A DNA stretch of 34,706 bases from Candidatus Hodarchaeota archaeon (GTDB taxonomy: Archaea > Asgardarchaeota > Heimdallarchaeia > Hodarchaeales > Hodarchaeaceae), in contig JAEOTQ010000121.1 in the NCBI GenBank assembly GCA_016839785.1, forward strand, positions 1 to 34,706, in the 5' to 3' direction. A model generated the notes under the pieces. That model saw nothing but the letters and a program-made list of their open reading frames with translations. It did not search any database and had not been told where the DNA came from. Made by a program: the position numbers and the translations under genes. Of this stretch, positions 1 through 8,201 are shown one piece after another (position 1 is the first letter of the stretch; every line of letters begins with the position of its first letter).

Positions 1-393
1 AATCGACGTTGGAAGACGAATATAGGAACTATTCACTTCTAAATCTCTTGAATGCTAGCATTTAGAACTATACTTAGGAATTTCTAATTAACAGTTGTAT
101 AACATTTTTTGAGTACAATAACTGTTTAAAGCCATAAATTGGAAAACAATAACAAAACATAAACAGATGTTCTAAGAACTGAAAATACCTTCACAGGCAT
201 TAGAAGATGTTATTCATTATTTCAACTTTGTTGGCAAAACAAAATCAATCAAAAAATATTCAATTGAGGACATAAAGAAACTGGACAACTTTTCAATCAA
301 TTTTGTTCTTTAAAACTTCTGTAAAAATTTTGCCTGAAATCAATGGAATGTTTAAGGATTATTTTTGAAATTTTTTACTAAAAGATCGAAAAA
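1..393. other. Left-edge region without a supported gene
   Basis: No gene is supported here. A 45-codon open frame on the plus strand (176-313, stop TAA) reads like protein (it contains ALEDVIHYFNFVGKT and IEDIKKLDNF) but has no start codon and is preceded by an in-frame TAA, so it could be the tail of a decayed gene. No tRNA or repeat was seen. Confidence 0.4.
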
Positions 394-405
394 TTATAAA
401 TAAAA
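394..405 (+). promoter_or_regulatory. TATA box of the methyltransferase gene
   Basis: TTATAAATAAAA lies about 65 bases before the chosen ATG at 461. An archaeal start site about 25 bases downstream (near 425-428) would leave a roughly 35-base leader containing the strong AGGAGGTG ribosome-binding site at 447-454. Confidence 0.5.
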
Positions 406-460
406 GCTTGAATGCGAAAGAAAAACACCCATTGTGTTTATACCATAGGAGGTGAAAAGG

Positions 461-1489
461 ATGGAATTGACCACTGCGGAAAAACAATTTTTAATGCTTC
501 TAAGAGGCGTTGAACGACAGCCGAAGGATATTGAAACTGGAGAAAAAGTAGATGCTAACATTGAGACCTTGAAAAAGAGAGGAAAATTCTATTTTAGCGA
601 AAAATTAGACTCAATGACATTTAATGAAGAGACCATTTTAAAATTGTTAGATAATAGATTAGTAGAACAACAAGAAACAATTTTCAAGTTAACAAATGAG
701 GGTAAAGGTCTGTCAAAAAAGGCTCGAAAGAACCTCCTTAACAAAACTAACAATGATACCTACAAAATATTAAACTCAAGCAAGACTTTAGCAAACATCA
801 CGAAACAGGTTTATGGAAAAGACCTTGGACAAAATAACATGATGACCATGCCTGAACTTAATATATTACTTGAGGTTTTAAAGATCACTCCTGAAGATTC
901 TGTAATTGATCTTGGTTGTGGCACTGGAAAAATTACTGAATATATATCTGATGTAACTCAAGCTCAGGTTATTGGTATTGATATTGCTAGTGAAGCAATA
1001 AAACTTGCTCAAGAACGTACACAGGAAAAAAAGGAAAAACTTGAATTCCACGTTGATGATATGGACGACCTATCTATTCCTCCAGTAAGTGCAGACTGCG
1101 TTATTGCGATAGATTCCTTATATTTTGTAGAAGATCTAGAAAACACTATAGAATATATGAAATCTATCCTCAAACCTCCGGGTAGAATGGGACTTTTTTA
1201 CTCTGCATCATGTCTCCCGAAGGAGTCTAAAGACAAACTTCATCCTGATAAAACAAAACTCGCCCAAGCCCTTCAAAAACATGATTTGAACTACCAGACA
1301 TTTGATTTCTCAATAGAAGAGAAAAAATTCTGGAATTACATAAAGGATTTATATGCTAAAAATAAAGAGGAGATGAAGCAAGAAGGAAACTTAGCACTTC
1401 AGAAGGATCTTTATAAGGATGCTGAATATCATGCGAAAGCATATCAGGAAGGAAGAAGGAGTCGACATTTGTACGTGGTTACAACCTAA
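461..1489 (+). CDS. Class I SAM-dependent methyltransferase with N-terminal helical/winged-helix-like region
   Basis: A predicted soluble methyltransferase of 342 residues. The SAM-binding motif I is clear (VIDLGCGTGK, about residues 148-157), followed by an acidic ribose-binding strand end (VIGIDIA) and a motif IV-like strand (ADCVIAIDSLYF). The first ~90 residues form a separate Lys/Glu-rich region that could be a winged helix, so the substrate may be a nucleic acid, protein or small molecule; nothing in the sequence decides. The frame can be opened at GTG 452, but AGGAGGTG at 447-454 overlaps that codon and sits at ideal distance from ATG 461, which is therefore chosen. The gene stands alone with its own TATA box and no close downstream partner. 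Confidence 0.8.
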   Translation: MELTTAEKQFLMLLRGVERQPKDIETGEKVDANIETLKKRGKFYFSEKLDSMTFNEETILKLLDNRLVEQQETIFKLTNEGKGLSKKARKNLLNKTNNDTYKILNSSKTLANITKQVYGKDLGQNNMMTMPELNILLEVLKITPEDSVIDLGCGTGKITEYISDVTQAQVIGIDIASEAIKLAQERTQEKKEKLEFHVDDMDDLSIPPVSADCVIAIDSLYFVEDLENTIEYMKSILKPPGRMGLFYSASCLPKESKDKLHPDKTKLAQALQKHDLNYQTFDFSIEEKKFWNYIKDLYAKNKEEMKQEGNLALQKDLYKDAEYHAKAYQEGRRSRHLYVVTT

Positions 1490-2004
1490 ATGGAGCTACA
1501 AATAAAATTCAAACAATAGATCTGCTACTATTAGAAAAGAACCTAACCAACGTGTAATGTAAATTTATCTCACTATCAGAATGGACTTTCACTTTCAATT
1601 TGGTAGCAATCTCATTAATACTATCAGTTGTCACTTAACCTTTGTTATATGACATTTTCCGTAAGAATTGTCTTGAATCCAACCTGTAATATATAATTAT
1701 TCATGCCCTAGTTTCTATCGTATTCATTCTAGTTGTTCTTTTTTTCAACAAAGCTTTCCAGAAACTTTCTCAAAAACAAGATCTTGAATCTGTATTATTT
1801 CTCGATATGCCTATTAAAGAAACAAGGATTATCTAACATATAAAACCACTAAATTACCAACCCCTAAATATTGATATTTGTAGAATTGAACCTCTTTACG
1901 CATCTTATCAAAGTACATCTTCTCTTCCAAACGCAGTATTGGCTTGTTTCTGTATTACAGGGGAAGGTGTAATCGGTGTTTGGCGAAATTCAAAGGAATT
2001 AAAC
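1490..2004. other. 515-base spacer with decayed-looking short frames
   Basis: No intact gene is seen. A plus-strand frame at 1690-1836 encodes a hydrophobic helix followed by a soluble tail (HALVSIVFILVVLFFNKAF, then QDLESVLFLDMP) but lacks ATG, GTG or TTG at its head. A minus-strand GTG frame at 1509-1634 (41 codons) also has protein-like composition. A TATA-like ATATAAAA at 1838-1845 could drive the downstream flavodoxin-like gene with a long leader. The pattern suggests remnants of lost genes; it is not proof. Confidence 0.35.
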
Positions 2005-2475
2005 ATGAAATTATGGATAATATATAACGGTGGCGTTGTATTCTCTAAAGTCATTGCTGAGATGCTCCAGGATCGCTTGGAAAATTACATTGATGTCTCA
2101 GTAGGAAAAGCCAGCAAGATAAACTCTTCATTCATCGTAGAGGAAGAGTTAGATTACTTGATTATCGGAGATATCGTAAATGAAATAATACCTAGTATGG
2201 AAATTCAAAATTGGGTACTTAAATATAGGGAAATTTCAGAATGTAACAATCTGAGTCTGAAAGCACTATCAGGGTTTGTAATTTCATTTAATGAGATGTT
2301 TAAAGACATAGTTTGGTCTGAATTCCTACGTGACAATATAAGGACCGAGACAATTTATCCACCGATTCTTTGCGTAAAGTTTGATCAAACCAACATAGCT
2401 TTTAATACTGATATCCATATGATAACCAAAGAATATTCAAGCGAAATTAGTAAATTTATTACAAACACAAAATAA
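2005..2475 (+). CDS. Flavodoxin-like fold protein, probably lacking a normal FMN loop
   Basis: A soluble protein of 156 residues. The opening strand (MKLWIIYNGG), following helix (FSKVIAEMLQDRL), and second and third strands (IDVSVGKASKI, LDYLIIGDIV) fit a flavodoxin-like alpha/beta fold. Flavodoxins bind the FMN phosphate with a Ser/Thr-rich loop after strand 1; here that place reads YNGGVVFSK, with little Ser/Thr, so cofactor binding is doubtful. The frame opens at ATG 1939, but the extra 22 residues are Cys/Gly-rich and unlike a folded start; ATG 2005 has AAGGAA six bases upstream and begins exactly at strand 1. No obvious redox partner is adjacent. Function is not assigned. Confidence 0.6.
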   Translation: MKLWIIYNGGVVFSKVIAEMLQDRLENYIDVSVGKASKINSSFIVEEELDYLIIGDIVNEIIPSMEIQNWVLKYREISECNNLSLKALSGFVISFNEMFKDIVWSEFLRDNIRTETIYPPILCVKFDQTNIAFNTDIHMITKEYSSEISKFITNTK

Positions 2476-2597
2476 AAGATTATCAATGGAGGAGTATTTC
2501 AAGAAAGCGACCACAACCATACGGAATATTAATTAACATCTATTAACTTCCTATAGGTGAATTCAAAAATAAAAAAATCAATAATAAAGTGTTTAAA

Positions 2598-3197
2598 ATG
2601 TCAAGTGAAGAAAATTCTACGGAAATAAGTAGTAAAGTGTTTTGGAGAGATCTAGCTGTTAGATATTGGATTTATGTAGTGATATTTGCAGTGATCGGAA
2701 TTGGGGCTATTATCGGATTCATTCTAACATTGGATTGGTACGTCAACACTTCACCCGTTGGTGGTAAAGGGACATGGACATTCAATCAATTTTCAATGGG
2801 AACCGGATTAGAATTTGCTATCTTCCTCATTCTATATATGCTGGTAATTGTTGGAGTGCCCTCATTAGCCGCAGCGGGAATCGTGACAGGTTTACTTTGG
2901 TTTGTAGTCTTTGATGAAGAACTAAAAGAAGAAATTAAATTACGAAATAAGAAAGACGAAGAACGCAGGAAAAAGATAGGAAAAAAAAGCGAAGGTGGCG
3001 GAATTTTCAGTTTTTTAATGTTTTTAGGTGTTTGTATCTATGTCACCCTTGACGGAAATTGGATGACTGAATTTGGCAGCCTGAACTTTAGGTATTTTGT
3101 CGATGCATGGATCGCTGTCTTCCTATGGGTCTTTGTCATTTTCTGCATCGGAGGAGGATTAGGAATTATCTGGTTTGTAAAAAAATATGAACCCTAG
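2598..3197 (+). CDS. Uncharacterised membrane protein, about four transmembrane helices
   Basis: I do not recognise the family. The 199-residue product has hydrophobic segments near residues 22-45, 72-108 (probably two helices or a long hairpin), 140-155 and 172-195, with a highly charged cytosolic-looking loop (DEELKEEIKLRNKKDEERRK) in the middle. The frame also opens at GTG 2589, three codons upstream; ATG 2598 is taken as simplest, and neither has a strong ribosome-binding site. It is about 120 bases downstream of the flavodoxin-like gene and is followed by a clear oligo-T terminator. Nothing indicates transport, enzymatic or signalling function. Confidence 0.65.
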   Translation: MSSEENSTEISSKVFWRDLAVRYWIYVVIFAVIGIGAIIGFILTLDWYVNTSPVGGKGTWTFNQFSMGTGLEFAIFLILYMLVIVGVPSLAAAGIVTGLLWFVVFDEELKEEIKLRNKKDEERRKKIGKKSEGGGIFSFLMFLGVCIYVTLDGNWMTEFGSLNFRYFVDAWIAVFLWVFVIFCIGGGLGIIWFVKKYEP

Positions 3198-3220
3198 TGC
3201 TAACCAGGCATCCTATAATC

Positions 3221-3237
3221 CTTTTTTTCTTTTTTTT
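3221..3237 (+). terminator. Oligo-T terminator after the membrane protein gene
   Basis: A CTTTTTTTCTTTTTTTT tract begins 24 bases after the stop codon at 3197. A T-run of this kind without a strong hairpin is the usual archaeal intrinsic terminator. Confidence 0.65.
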
Positions 3238-3376
3238 ATGCCTAACTACATCTTTCAATCCATTTGAACATCCTTCCTTATCTCAACTCTCTTTTGAGGA
3301 AATAAAGCTGTTAAATCACCTATCTCGGAAAATTAAGGATCTAGATTAGTGAATGTTATTCTGAACGCGCCTCGAC

Positions 3377-3583
3377 CTACTTCACGAAATCCTGCGCATA
3401 ATTTTGACAGATATTCTCTAAAGTCGATTTAAACAAGTTTAATCCGTTAATATATGTCTGATCTGGATTATCTTTGTCTTTAAACGGCAGGGGTGCCTGA
3501 TGAGATGTTACCCAAAATCGACGTTGGGCCCAGTATCGACTCCCCCAATAGTACTCACGAGGCTGTTGACTAAAAAATTTCAT
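3377..3583 (-). CDS. Doubtful small ORF, possibly a gene remnant
   Basis: A 68-residue frame rich in aromatic residues (EYYWGSRYWAQRRFWVTSH), with no recognised domain and no convincing ribosome-binding site. It lies 3' of the APH-family remnant on the same strand in a gene-poor stretch. It may be a fragment of a second lost gene or chance. Kept at low confidence because nothing else occupies the interval. Confidence 0.2.
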   Translation of the reverse strand: MKFFSQQPREYYWGSRYWAQRRFWVTSHQAPLPFKDKDNPDQTYINGLNLFKSTLENICQNYAQDFVK

Positions 3584-3679
3584 AATTATTTTAAGTACAA
3601 CGATTTTAGACCAGATTTATGGATGAAATCACAAAATTATTGATCTAATCCCCGCAATTCGACCAGTAATTATCCAACT

Positions 3680-3990
3680 TCAACTTAAACCCACCTGTTT
3701 CAGAAAAGCTGAATTCTTTATCTGCACTAATGAGTCCGCACTATCCAGCATTTGTTGATATCTATGAAATTTCTTTGGTGTAGGGATTTTTAAGTGAGAT
3801 TGCTGAAATCGCCAAACTGGTGTCGCCGTTGCTGCATAAATCGTAAATAATTTTATACTATTCTTTTCCATTTGATTAAATTCTCTTTGTTGCTGATATC
3901 CCTTAATCAAGGCTTTTGCCTTACGTAATGAAATGGTATTCTTTTCTGAACAGACCCCTGTCAAAGCCATTCCGATATCAAAGATAAATG
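3680..3990 (-). pseudogene. C-terminal remnant of an APH-fold (homoserine kinase-like) phosphotransferase
   Basis: The reading frame resembles the last third of aminoglycoside-phosphotransferase-fold kinases of the homoserine kinase type: FIFDIGMALTG matches the metal-binding Asp segment, then KAKALIKGYQQQREF and TPVWRF, then the closing LKIPTPKKFHRYQQML. Family members are usually around 300 residues; here only about 100 remain, with no nucleotide-binding lobe and no HxDxxxxN catalytic loop. Homology continues upstream of the nominal ATG (3970) to about 3990 and then hits an in-frame TAA, so that ATG is an internal Met and the 5' part is missing. The break coincides with the head of the divergent membrane gene. 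Enzymatic activity is very unlikely. Confidence 0.55.
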
Positions 3991-4018
3991 GTTAAAATAT
4001 ACATTTATAATTCATATC

Positions 4019-4363
4019 GTGATTGGTTTTGCCTTTGGTTTATCTTTTCTTTTGATTCCTGATATTTTTTTGTCAGCAATTGGATGGGAACCAGAGGTAT
4101 TTGACCCAATAAACCGTGTTTTTGGAGTAGTCATTATCGGACTAACTAGCGGATCTATACTCGCGTTATTAGACCCTGACTGGGAAAAAGTAAAAATACT
4201 TGTTAGAATTGAACTGGTATGGCTTTTTCTAGGAATTTTCGCAATGATCTATGGGATGTTTACCTCAGATTACCCAGTATTTGGATGGGTAAATGTTCTC
4301 GTACTCTTGTTTCTGTTAACTCTTTTTAGTGTGGGTTATTACAAAGAGATTTATCCAAAGTAG
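4019..4363 (+). CDS. Small four-helix membrane protein with anomalous start
   Basis: A hydrophobic protein of at least 114 residues with four transmembrane segments (around residues 1-20, 33-52, 64-84 and 88-107 from GTG 4019). Key features include FLSAIGWEP, a DPINRVFGVVIIG helix and a GWVN turn before the last helix. The frame stays open upstream to 3950 and reads DIKDKWLKYTFIIHI just before the GTG, which looks like the natural head of the first helix, yet contains no ATG, GTG or TTG. Either GTG 4019 is used and trims the first helix, a rare ATT/ATC/ATA start is used, or the 5' end was lost together with the neighbouring kinase gene. Function unknown. Confidence 0.55.
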   Translation: MIGFAFGLSFLLIPDIFLSAIGWEPEVFDPINRVFGVVIIGLTSGSILALLDPDWEKVKILVRIELVWLFLGIFAMIYGMFTSDYPVFGWVNVLVLLFLLTLFSVGYYKEIYPK

Positions 4364-4915
4364 GTGTCAAATTCAAGATTCTATTCCAAAGATAAAATTC
4401 TCTCACCTTCTTTTTTTCTTGTACTAAAAGATAAAGAATTAGGAAATATGAGATTCCTCATATATCATCCAGTTTTTTTTGAGCGACTCCACGGTCGTAT
4501 AATAATCTCGATGAAGTATTCTTTATTCAAAAAACAAGTCAAAAGCTGGTTTAGTAGCTATTCCAGAGGTAGTCAGAAGATAACGATCTAGTTAGATTAA
4601 ATTAACTTAAACTACTCAAAGAAGAACATATTAGTATCCAATTCTCCTGATAAAGTTTTGACGATCCTCTTTTCCCGAAATAAATGATGAACATTCAAAA
4701 TATGACTCTTTCTGTATGTAACTATAAAATAAAACTAAAATAACTACTTTGTGAGCGAGAACGCAAATAATATAATACGACAACTTAAATATCCCCCAAC
4801 TCGATTAATATGCTCTAGCAGAAATAATTACATTTTATCTCAGTTAGACAATATCATTCCGCATTTTAATTGATTCTACCCCGTAGAATGAAAAAATCTA
4901 TTGGTGAATAAGATC
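4364..4915. other. Gene-poor spacer before the beta-oxidation operon
   Basis: A T-rich run at 4407-4420 (CTTCTTTTTTTCTT) probably terminates the membrane gene. A plus-strand GTG frame (4364-4591) and a startless minus-strand frame (4612-4734, with RKSHILNVHHLFREKR) look partly protein-like but have no domains or initiation signals. AATATAATA (4769-4777) and TTTTAATT (4864-4871) are TATA candidates for the thiolase operon. A seven-codon ORF (4888-4911) overlaps the thiolase ribosome-binding site and might be incidental. Confidence 0.4.
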
Positions 4916-6106
4916 ATGAGAGAAGTAGTTATTGTAGATTATTTACGAACACCATTTTCCCGATCAAGACCTAACGCTCCAGAGAAAGATCACTTAAATG
5001 ACTTTCGTATGGATGTACTGGCTGGTGAACTCATTAAAACGATGGTCGATCGGAAGGGTATCAACCCCAATGAAATCGGTGATGTATTAGTAGGTGCAGC
5101 ATTCCAAGTAATGGAACAGTGGTTGTATGGAGGCCGTGGAATTGTTGCACTCGCAGAACTCCCTGAAACAGTTCCAGCTCAAGCGATAGATAGACAGTGT
5201 GGTTCTTCTATGAATACGATTCATACAGGAGCAATGCAAATTATGACTGGATATAGTGATATCGTTGTATCAGCTGGATTAGAACATATGACTCACATAC
5301 CCATGGCTGGAAACCCCTACATAGATCCTCCAACTGCGCAACTGATGGAGGATAAATATCTAAAATATGATTTTGAAACTGGTTTTGTCATGGGTTTAAC
5401 CGCTGAAAAACTCTTGAAACGAGCAGCTGAAAAATTCGGGATGACCAGAGAGGACATCGATCGGTACAGTTTAGAATCACATGAGTTTGCTGCTAAAGCA
5501 CAAGATGAAGGTTTCTTCAAGGAAGAGTTAATGCCAATCGAATTAGCTAATGGTGAGATTTTTGACTTGGATGCATCAGTCCGTCGCGGGTCAACTATGG
5601 AAAAAATGGCAAGTTTAATGCCTTCTTTCGATTTCGATGGTGAAATAACTCCTGGTAATTCATCCCCGCTAAATGCAGGCGCTTGTGCAATGGTATTAAT
5701 GTCTAAAGAGAAAGCTAAAGAATATGGTCTCGACCCCATGGCTACAATAAAATCTATGGGTTGGGCAGCAGTTAATCCAGGAATCATGGGATTAGGCCCA
5801 GTTCCAGCTAGTAACAAGGCATTAAAAATGGCAGGGTTAGAGGCAAAAGATATCGATTTTTGGGAAATAAATGAGGCATTTGCAGTTGTTGCTCTGAATG
5901 CTATTAAAGAACTTGGAATTGACAGAAATAAAGTTAATGTCAAAGGTGGTGCAGTTGCAATAGGCCATCCACTTGGAGCGAGTGGTACTCGCCTTGTTGG
6001 TACTTTAGCTCGAATTCTCAACTGGGAAGATGCTCAATATGGTTTAGCCAATGCATGCATTGGTGGAGGCCAAGGAATAGCCACAGTTATCGAAAAGGGA
6101 GGGTAA
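4916..6106 (+). CDS. Acetyl-CoA C-acyltransferase (thiolase, FadA type)
   Basis: Catalyses thiolytic cleavage of 3-oxoacyl-CoA to acetyl-CoA and a shortened acyl-CoA (or the reverse condensation), in the cytoplasm. All thiolase signatures are present in the 396-residue product: nucleophile Cys95 in DRQCGSSMNTIH, the oxyanion/acid motif NEAF (Asn319), His351 in AIGHPLGASG, and the second catalytic Cys381 in NACIGGGQG. Length equals the family norm. The frame could open at TTG 4901, but GGTGA at 4903-4907 is well placed for ATG 4916, where the family N-terminus (REVVIVDYLRTPF) begins. It lies 43 bases before the dehydrogenase/hydratase fusion and is surely co-transcribed with it as a beta-oxidation pair. 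Chain-length preference cannot be read from sequence. Confidence 0.93.
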   Translation: MREVVIVDYLRTPFSRSRPNAPEKDHLNDFRMDVLAGELIKTMVDRKGINPNEIGDVLVGAAFQVMEQWLYGGRGIVALAELPETVPAQAIDRQCGSSMNTIHTGAMQIMTGYSDIVVSAGLEHMTHIPMAGNPYIDPPTAQLMEDKYLKYDFETGFVMGLTAEKLLKRAAEKFGMTREDIDRYSLESHEFAAKAQDEGFFKEELMPIELANGEIFDLDASVRRGSTMEKMASLMPSFDFDGEITPGNSSPLNAGACAMVLMSKEKAKEYGLDPMATIKSMGWAAVNPGIMGLGPVPASNKALKMAGLEAKDIDFWEINEAFAVVALNAIKELGIDRNKVNVKGGAVAIGHPLGASGTRLVGTLARILNWEDAQYGLANACIGGGQGIATVIEKGG

Positions 6107-6149
6107 ACTCCCACAAAAAATACTATTATGTTAAGAAAGGTGTACACAC

Positions 6150-8138
6150 ATGAAAATTGATGATATAAAACATGTAGCTGTAATAGGTGCTGGAGACATG
6201 GGGCACGGGATTGCCCAAGTATGTCTGATGACTGGTTATACAGTGAGCATGTATGATATTAAAGATGAATTTGTTGAGAAAGGCAAATCACGAATTGAAT
6301 GGAGCTTAAATAAGCTTACCGAGAAAGCTCGTATTTCTGAAAAAGATCGTGATACCTATCTGAAAAATCTAACAATTTCTACCAATATAGAAGAAGTTGT
6401 TAAGAAAGCTGACCTTTGTGTAGAGACTGCCCCTGAAAATCTTGATCTTAAGAAAAAGATCTTTGGCGATTTGGATAAATTTGCTCCCAAGCATGCCATA
6501 CTCGCATCTAATACTTCAAATATGAGTATTACAGAAATAGGAGCAGCAACAAAGCGACCTGAGAAAGTAGCTGGATTACACTACTTTAATCCTCCAGTAA
6601 TGATGCAACTCATTGAAATCATCAAAGGAGAAAAGACTTCTGACGAAACCATTAATATTCTCATTGATTTAGCGAAGAAATCCACAAAAAATCCTGTTGT
6701 ATCCAAGGATCACCCAGGATTCATTGTTAATCGTATTAATGCAATTACTATGCTTTTGATTCATACCATGCTGGACAAGAAGGAGTATAAAGCTGAAGAA
6801 GTAGATGCCGCTGCTATGATGATGGGTATGCGTATGGGTCCATATGAACTAATGGATTTCGTTGGATTAGATGTTGCATATCATTCCATGAATTATCTCG
6901 CTGAACGTCTTGATAAAGACTATACTCCTACCGCACTAATGAAGAAACTTGTGGATGATGGAAAATTAGGGAAAAAGACTGGTGAAGGTATTTACAAATG
7001 GCCTGAGACAGGTCGCCCTGATATTGATCGGGATGCTGAATGTGACTTTGATGTTATGGATTTAATGCGCGTTCAAATCAATGAAGCAGCTAAAGTACTT
7101 GAAGAAGGAATAGCTATTCGCGGTGCTAAAGATATTGATACCGCTATGAAGAAAGGTAAGAATAATCCCTTTGGTCCTTTCGAATTAGCTGAAAATGCTG
7201 ATCTAGAAGAATTAACCACATACATGGATGGTCTTGCTGATAAGTACGGTTTAGAAGTTTTCCGTGCCCATAAATGGGTTCGAGATGGATCTTTGATGGA
7301 TCATACCAAAGCTATTGAAGCTGCTCCTGAAGAAGCCTCTCCTTTTGAATTCGAGAATGTCGAAGTCACTTTTGATGAAGAGAATTACATTGCGAATGTA
7401 ATGCTAAATAGTCCTCCCTTAAACCTTCTTTCTGGCGACCTTCTATCAGACTTATCTGATGCTCTTGACCTTCTTTGGGATGATAAAAGATTTAGAGTAA
7501 TTATAATTCGTGGAAGTGCTAATTGTTTCTCTGCCGGTGCGCAAATAGACCCTTCGTTAATGTTGGATGCGGTTCCATTTGCTCTTCATGAATATGTCAA
7601 AAAAGGTCAGGAGACATTTAAGAAATTACGTCAAATTCCGAAAATCGTCATCGCAGGAATCGAACGTTACGCAATTGGAGGTGGATTGGAATTAGCAATG
7701 CACTGTGACCTTAGAATTGCGAAAGAAAGCGCAAAGGTACAATTGAGTGAAGTAGGACTCGGTATATTCCCATCTTGGGGTGGTACTCAAATGCTTCGAC
7801 GACATGTCGGTTTAGGTAGGGCAATGGACCTTATTCTTTCTGCGAGACGTATTAAAGCGGAAGAAGCGGAAGAAATAGGACTTATTACCAAAGAAGTTGA
7901 TGACGACGAATTTGATGAGTATCTCTATAAGTATGCTAAGAAACTGGCAAAAGGCTCTGCACCACTAAGTGTCGCTGTTGTGAAACGTTTAGTCAATGAA
8001 ACAGCCGAGGGTGATCTAGATTCTGGCTATAACGCTGAAAGTCTCGCAGCGGGAGTTGTCTTCGTCTCTGAAGATAGTAAGGAAGGCTTCATGGCTCGAG
8101 TGATCGAGAAGCGTGATCCTAACTTCGAAGGTAAGTAA
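6150..8138 (+). CDS. Bifunctional 3-hydroxyacyl-CoA dehydrogenase / enoyl-CoA hydratase
   Basis: A 662-residue fusion doing two consecutive beta-oxidation steps: hydration of 2-enoyl-CoA, then NAD-dependent oxidation of 3-hydroxyacyl-CoA. Residues 1-185 are the Rossmann domain (VIGAGDMG, Gly13/15/18) with catalytic His144 (HYFNPP) and Glu156; about 187-385 are two dehydrogenase C-terminal units; about 400-660 are a crotonase domain with both hydratase glutamates, Glu514 (GGGLELAMHCD) and Glu534 (LSEVGLG), and oxyanion-hole segments SAGAQI and IGGGLE. The order dehydrogenase-then-hydratase is that of archaeal crotonyl-CoA hydratase/3-hydroxybutyryl-CoA dehydrogenases and opposite to bacterial FadB. 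ATG 6150 follows AAGAAAGGTG. It is the second gene of the thiolase operon, so both products probably handle the same acyl-CoA pool. Confidence 0.93.
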   Translation: MKIDDIKHVAVIGAGDMGHGIAQVCLMTGYTVSMYDIKDEFVEKGKSRIEWSLNKLTEKARISEKDRDTYLKNLTISTNIEEVVKKADLCVETAPENLDLKKKIFGDLDKFAPKHAILASNTSNMSITEIGAATKRPEKVAGLHYFNPPVMMQLIEIIKGEKTSDETINILIDLAKKSTKNPVVSKDHPGFIVNRINAITMLLIHTMLDKKEYKAEEVDAAAMMMGMRMGPYELMDFVGLDVAYHSMNYLAERLDKDYTPTALMKKLVDDGKLGKKTGEGIYKWPETGRPDIDRDAECDFDVMDLMRVQINEAAKVLEEGIAIRGAKDIDTAMKKGKNNPFGPFELAENADLEELTTYMDGLADKYGLEVFRAHKWVRDGSLMDHTKAIEAAPEEASPFEFENVEVTFDEENYIANVMLNSPPLNLLSGDLLSDLSDALDLLWDDKRFRVIIIRGSANCFSAGAQIDPSLMLDAVPFALHEYVKKGQETFKKLRQIPKIVIAGIERYAIGGGLELAMHCDLRIAKESAKVQLSEVGLGIFPSWGGTQMLRRHVGLGRAMDLILSARRIKAEEAEEIGLITKEVDDDEFDEYLYKYAKKLAKGSAPLSVAVVKRLVNETAEGDLDSGYNAESLAAGVVFVSEDSKEGFMARVIEKRDPNFEGK

Positions 8139-8176
8139 ATTTCTTTTGAAAACAAATTAAGGATGAATTCTCAACC

Positions 8177-8201
8177 TTTCCTTCTTTTTCTTTTATTTTT
8201 C
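8177..8201 (+). terminator. T-rich terminator of the beta-oxidation operon
   Basis: CTTCTTTTTCTTTTATTTTT lies about 40 bases after the fusion gene stop and runs into the 3' end of the convergent acetyltransferase gene, where the same bases encode its Lys-rich tail. Confidence 0.5.

Noticed and set aside
4364..4591. 75-codon GTG frame directly after the small membrane gene
   Set aside because: It begins on the base after the previous stop, crosses the likely T-rich terminator and has no recognisable domain.
4888..4911. Seven-codon leader ORF before the thiolase gene
   Set aside because: A frame this short arises easily by chance; no attenuation hairpin or regulatory codon run is seen.
5317..6021. 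234-codon minus-strand frame opposite the thiolase gene
   Set aside because: It is an antisense shadow of a gene with complete catalytic motifs; its translation is Ser/Ala-rich with no domain and no initiation signals.
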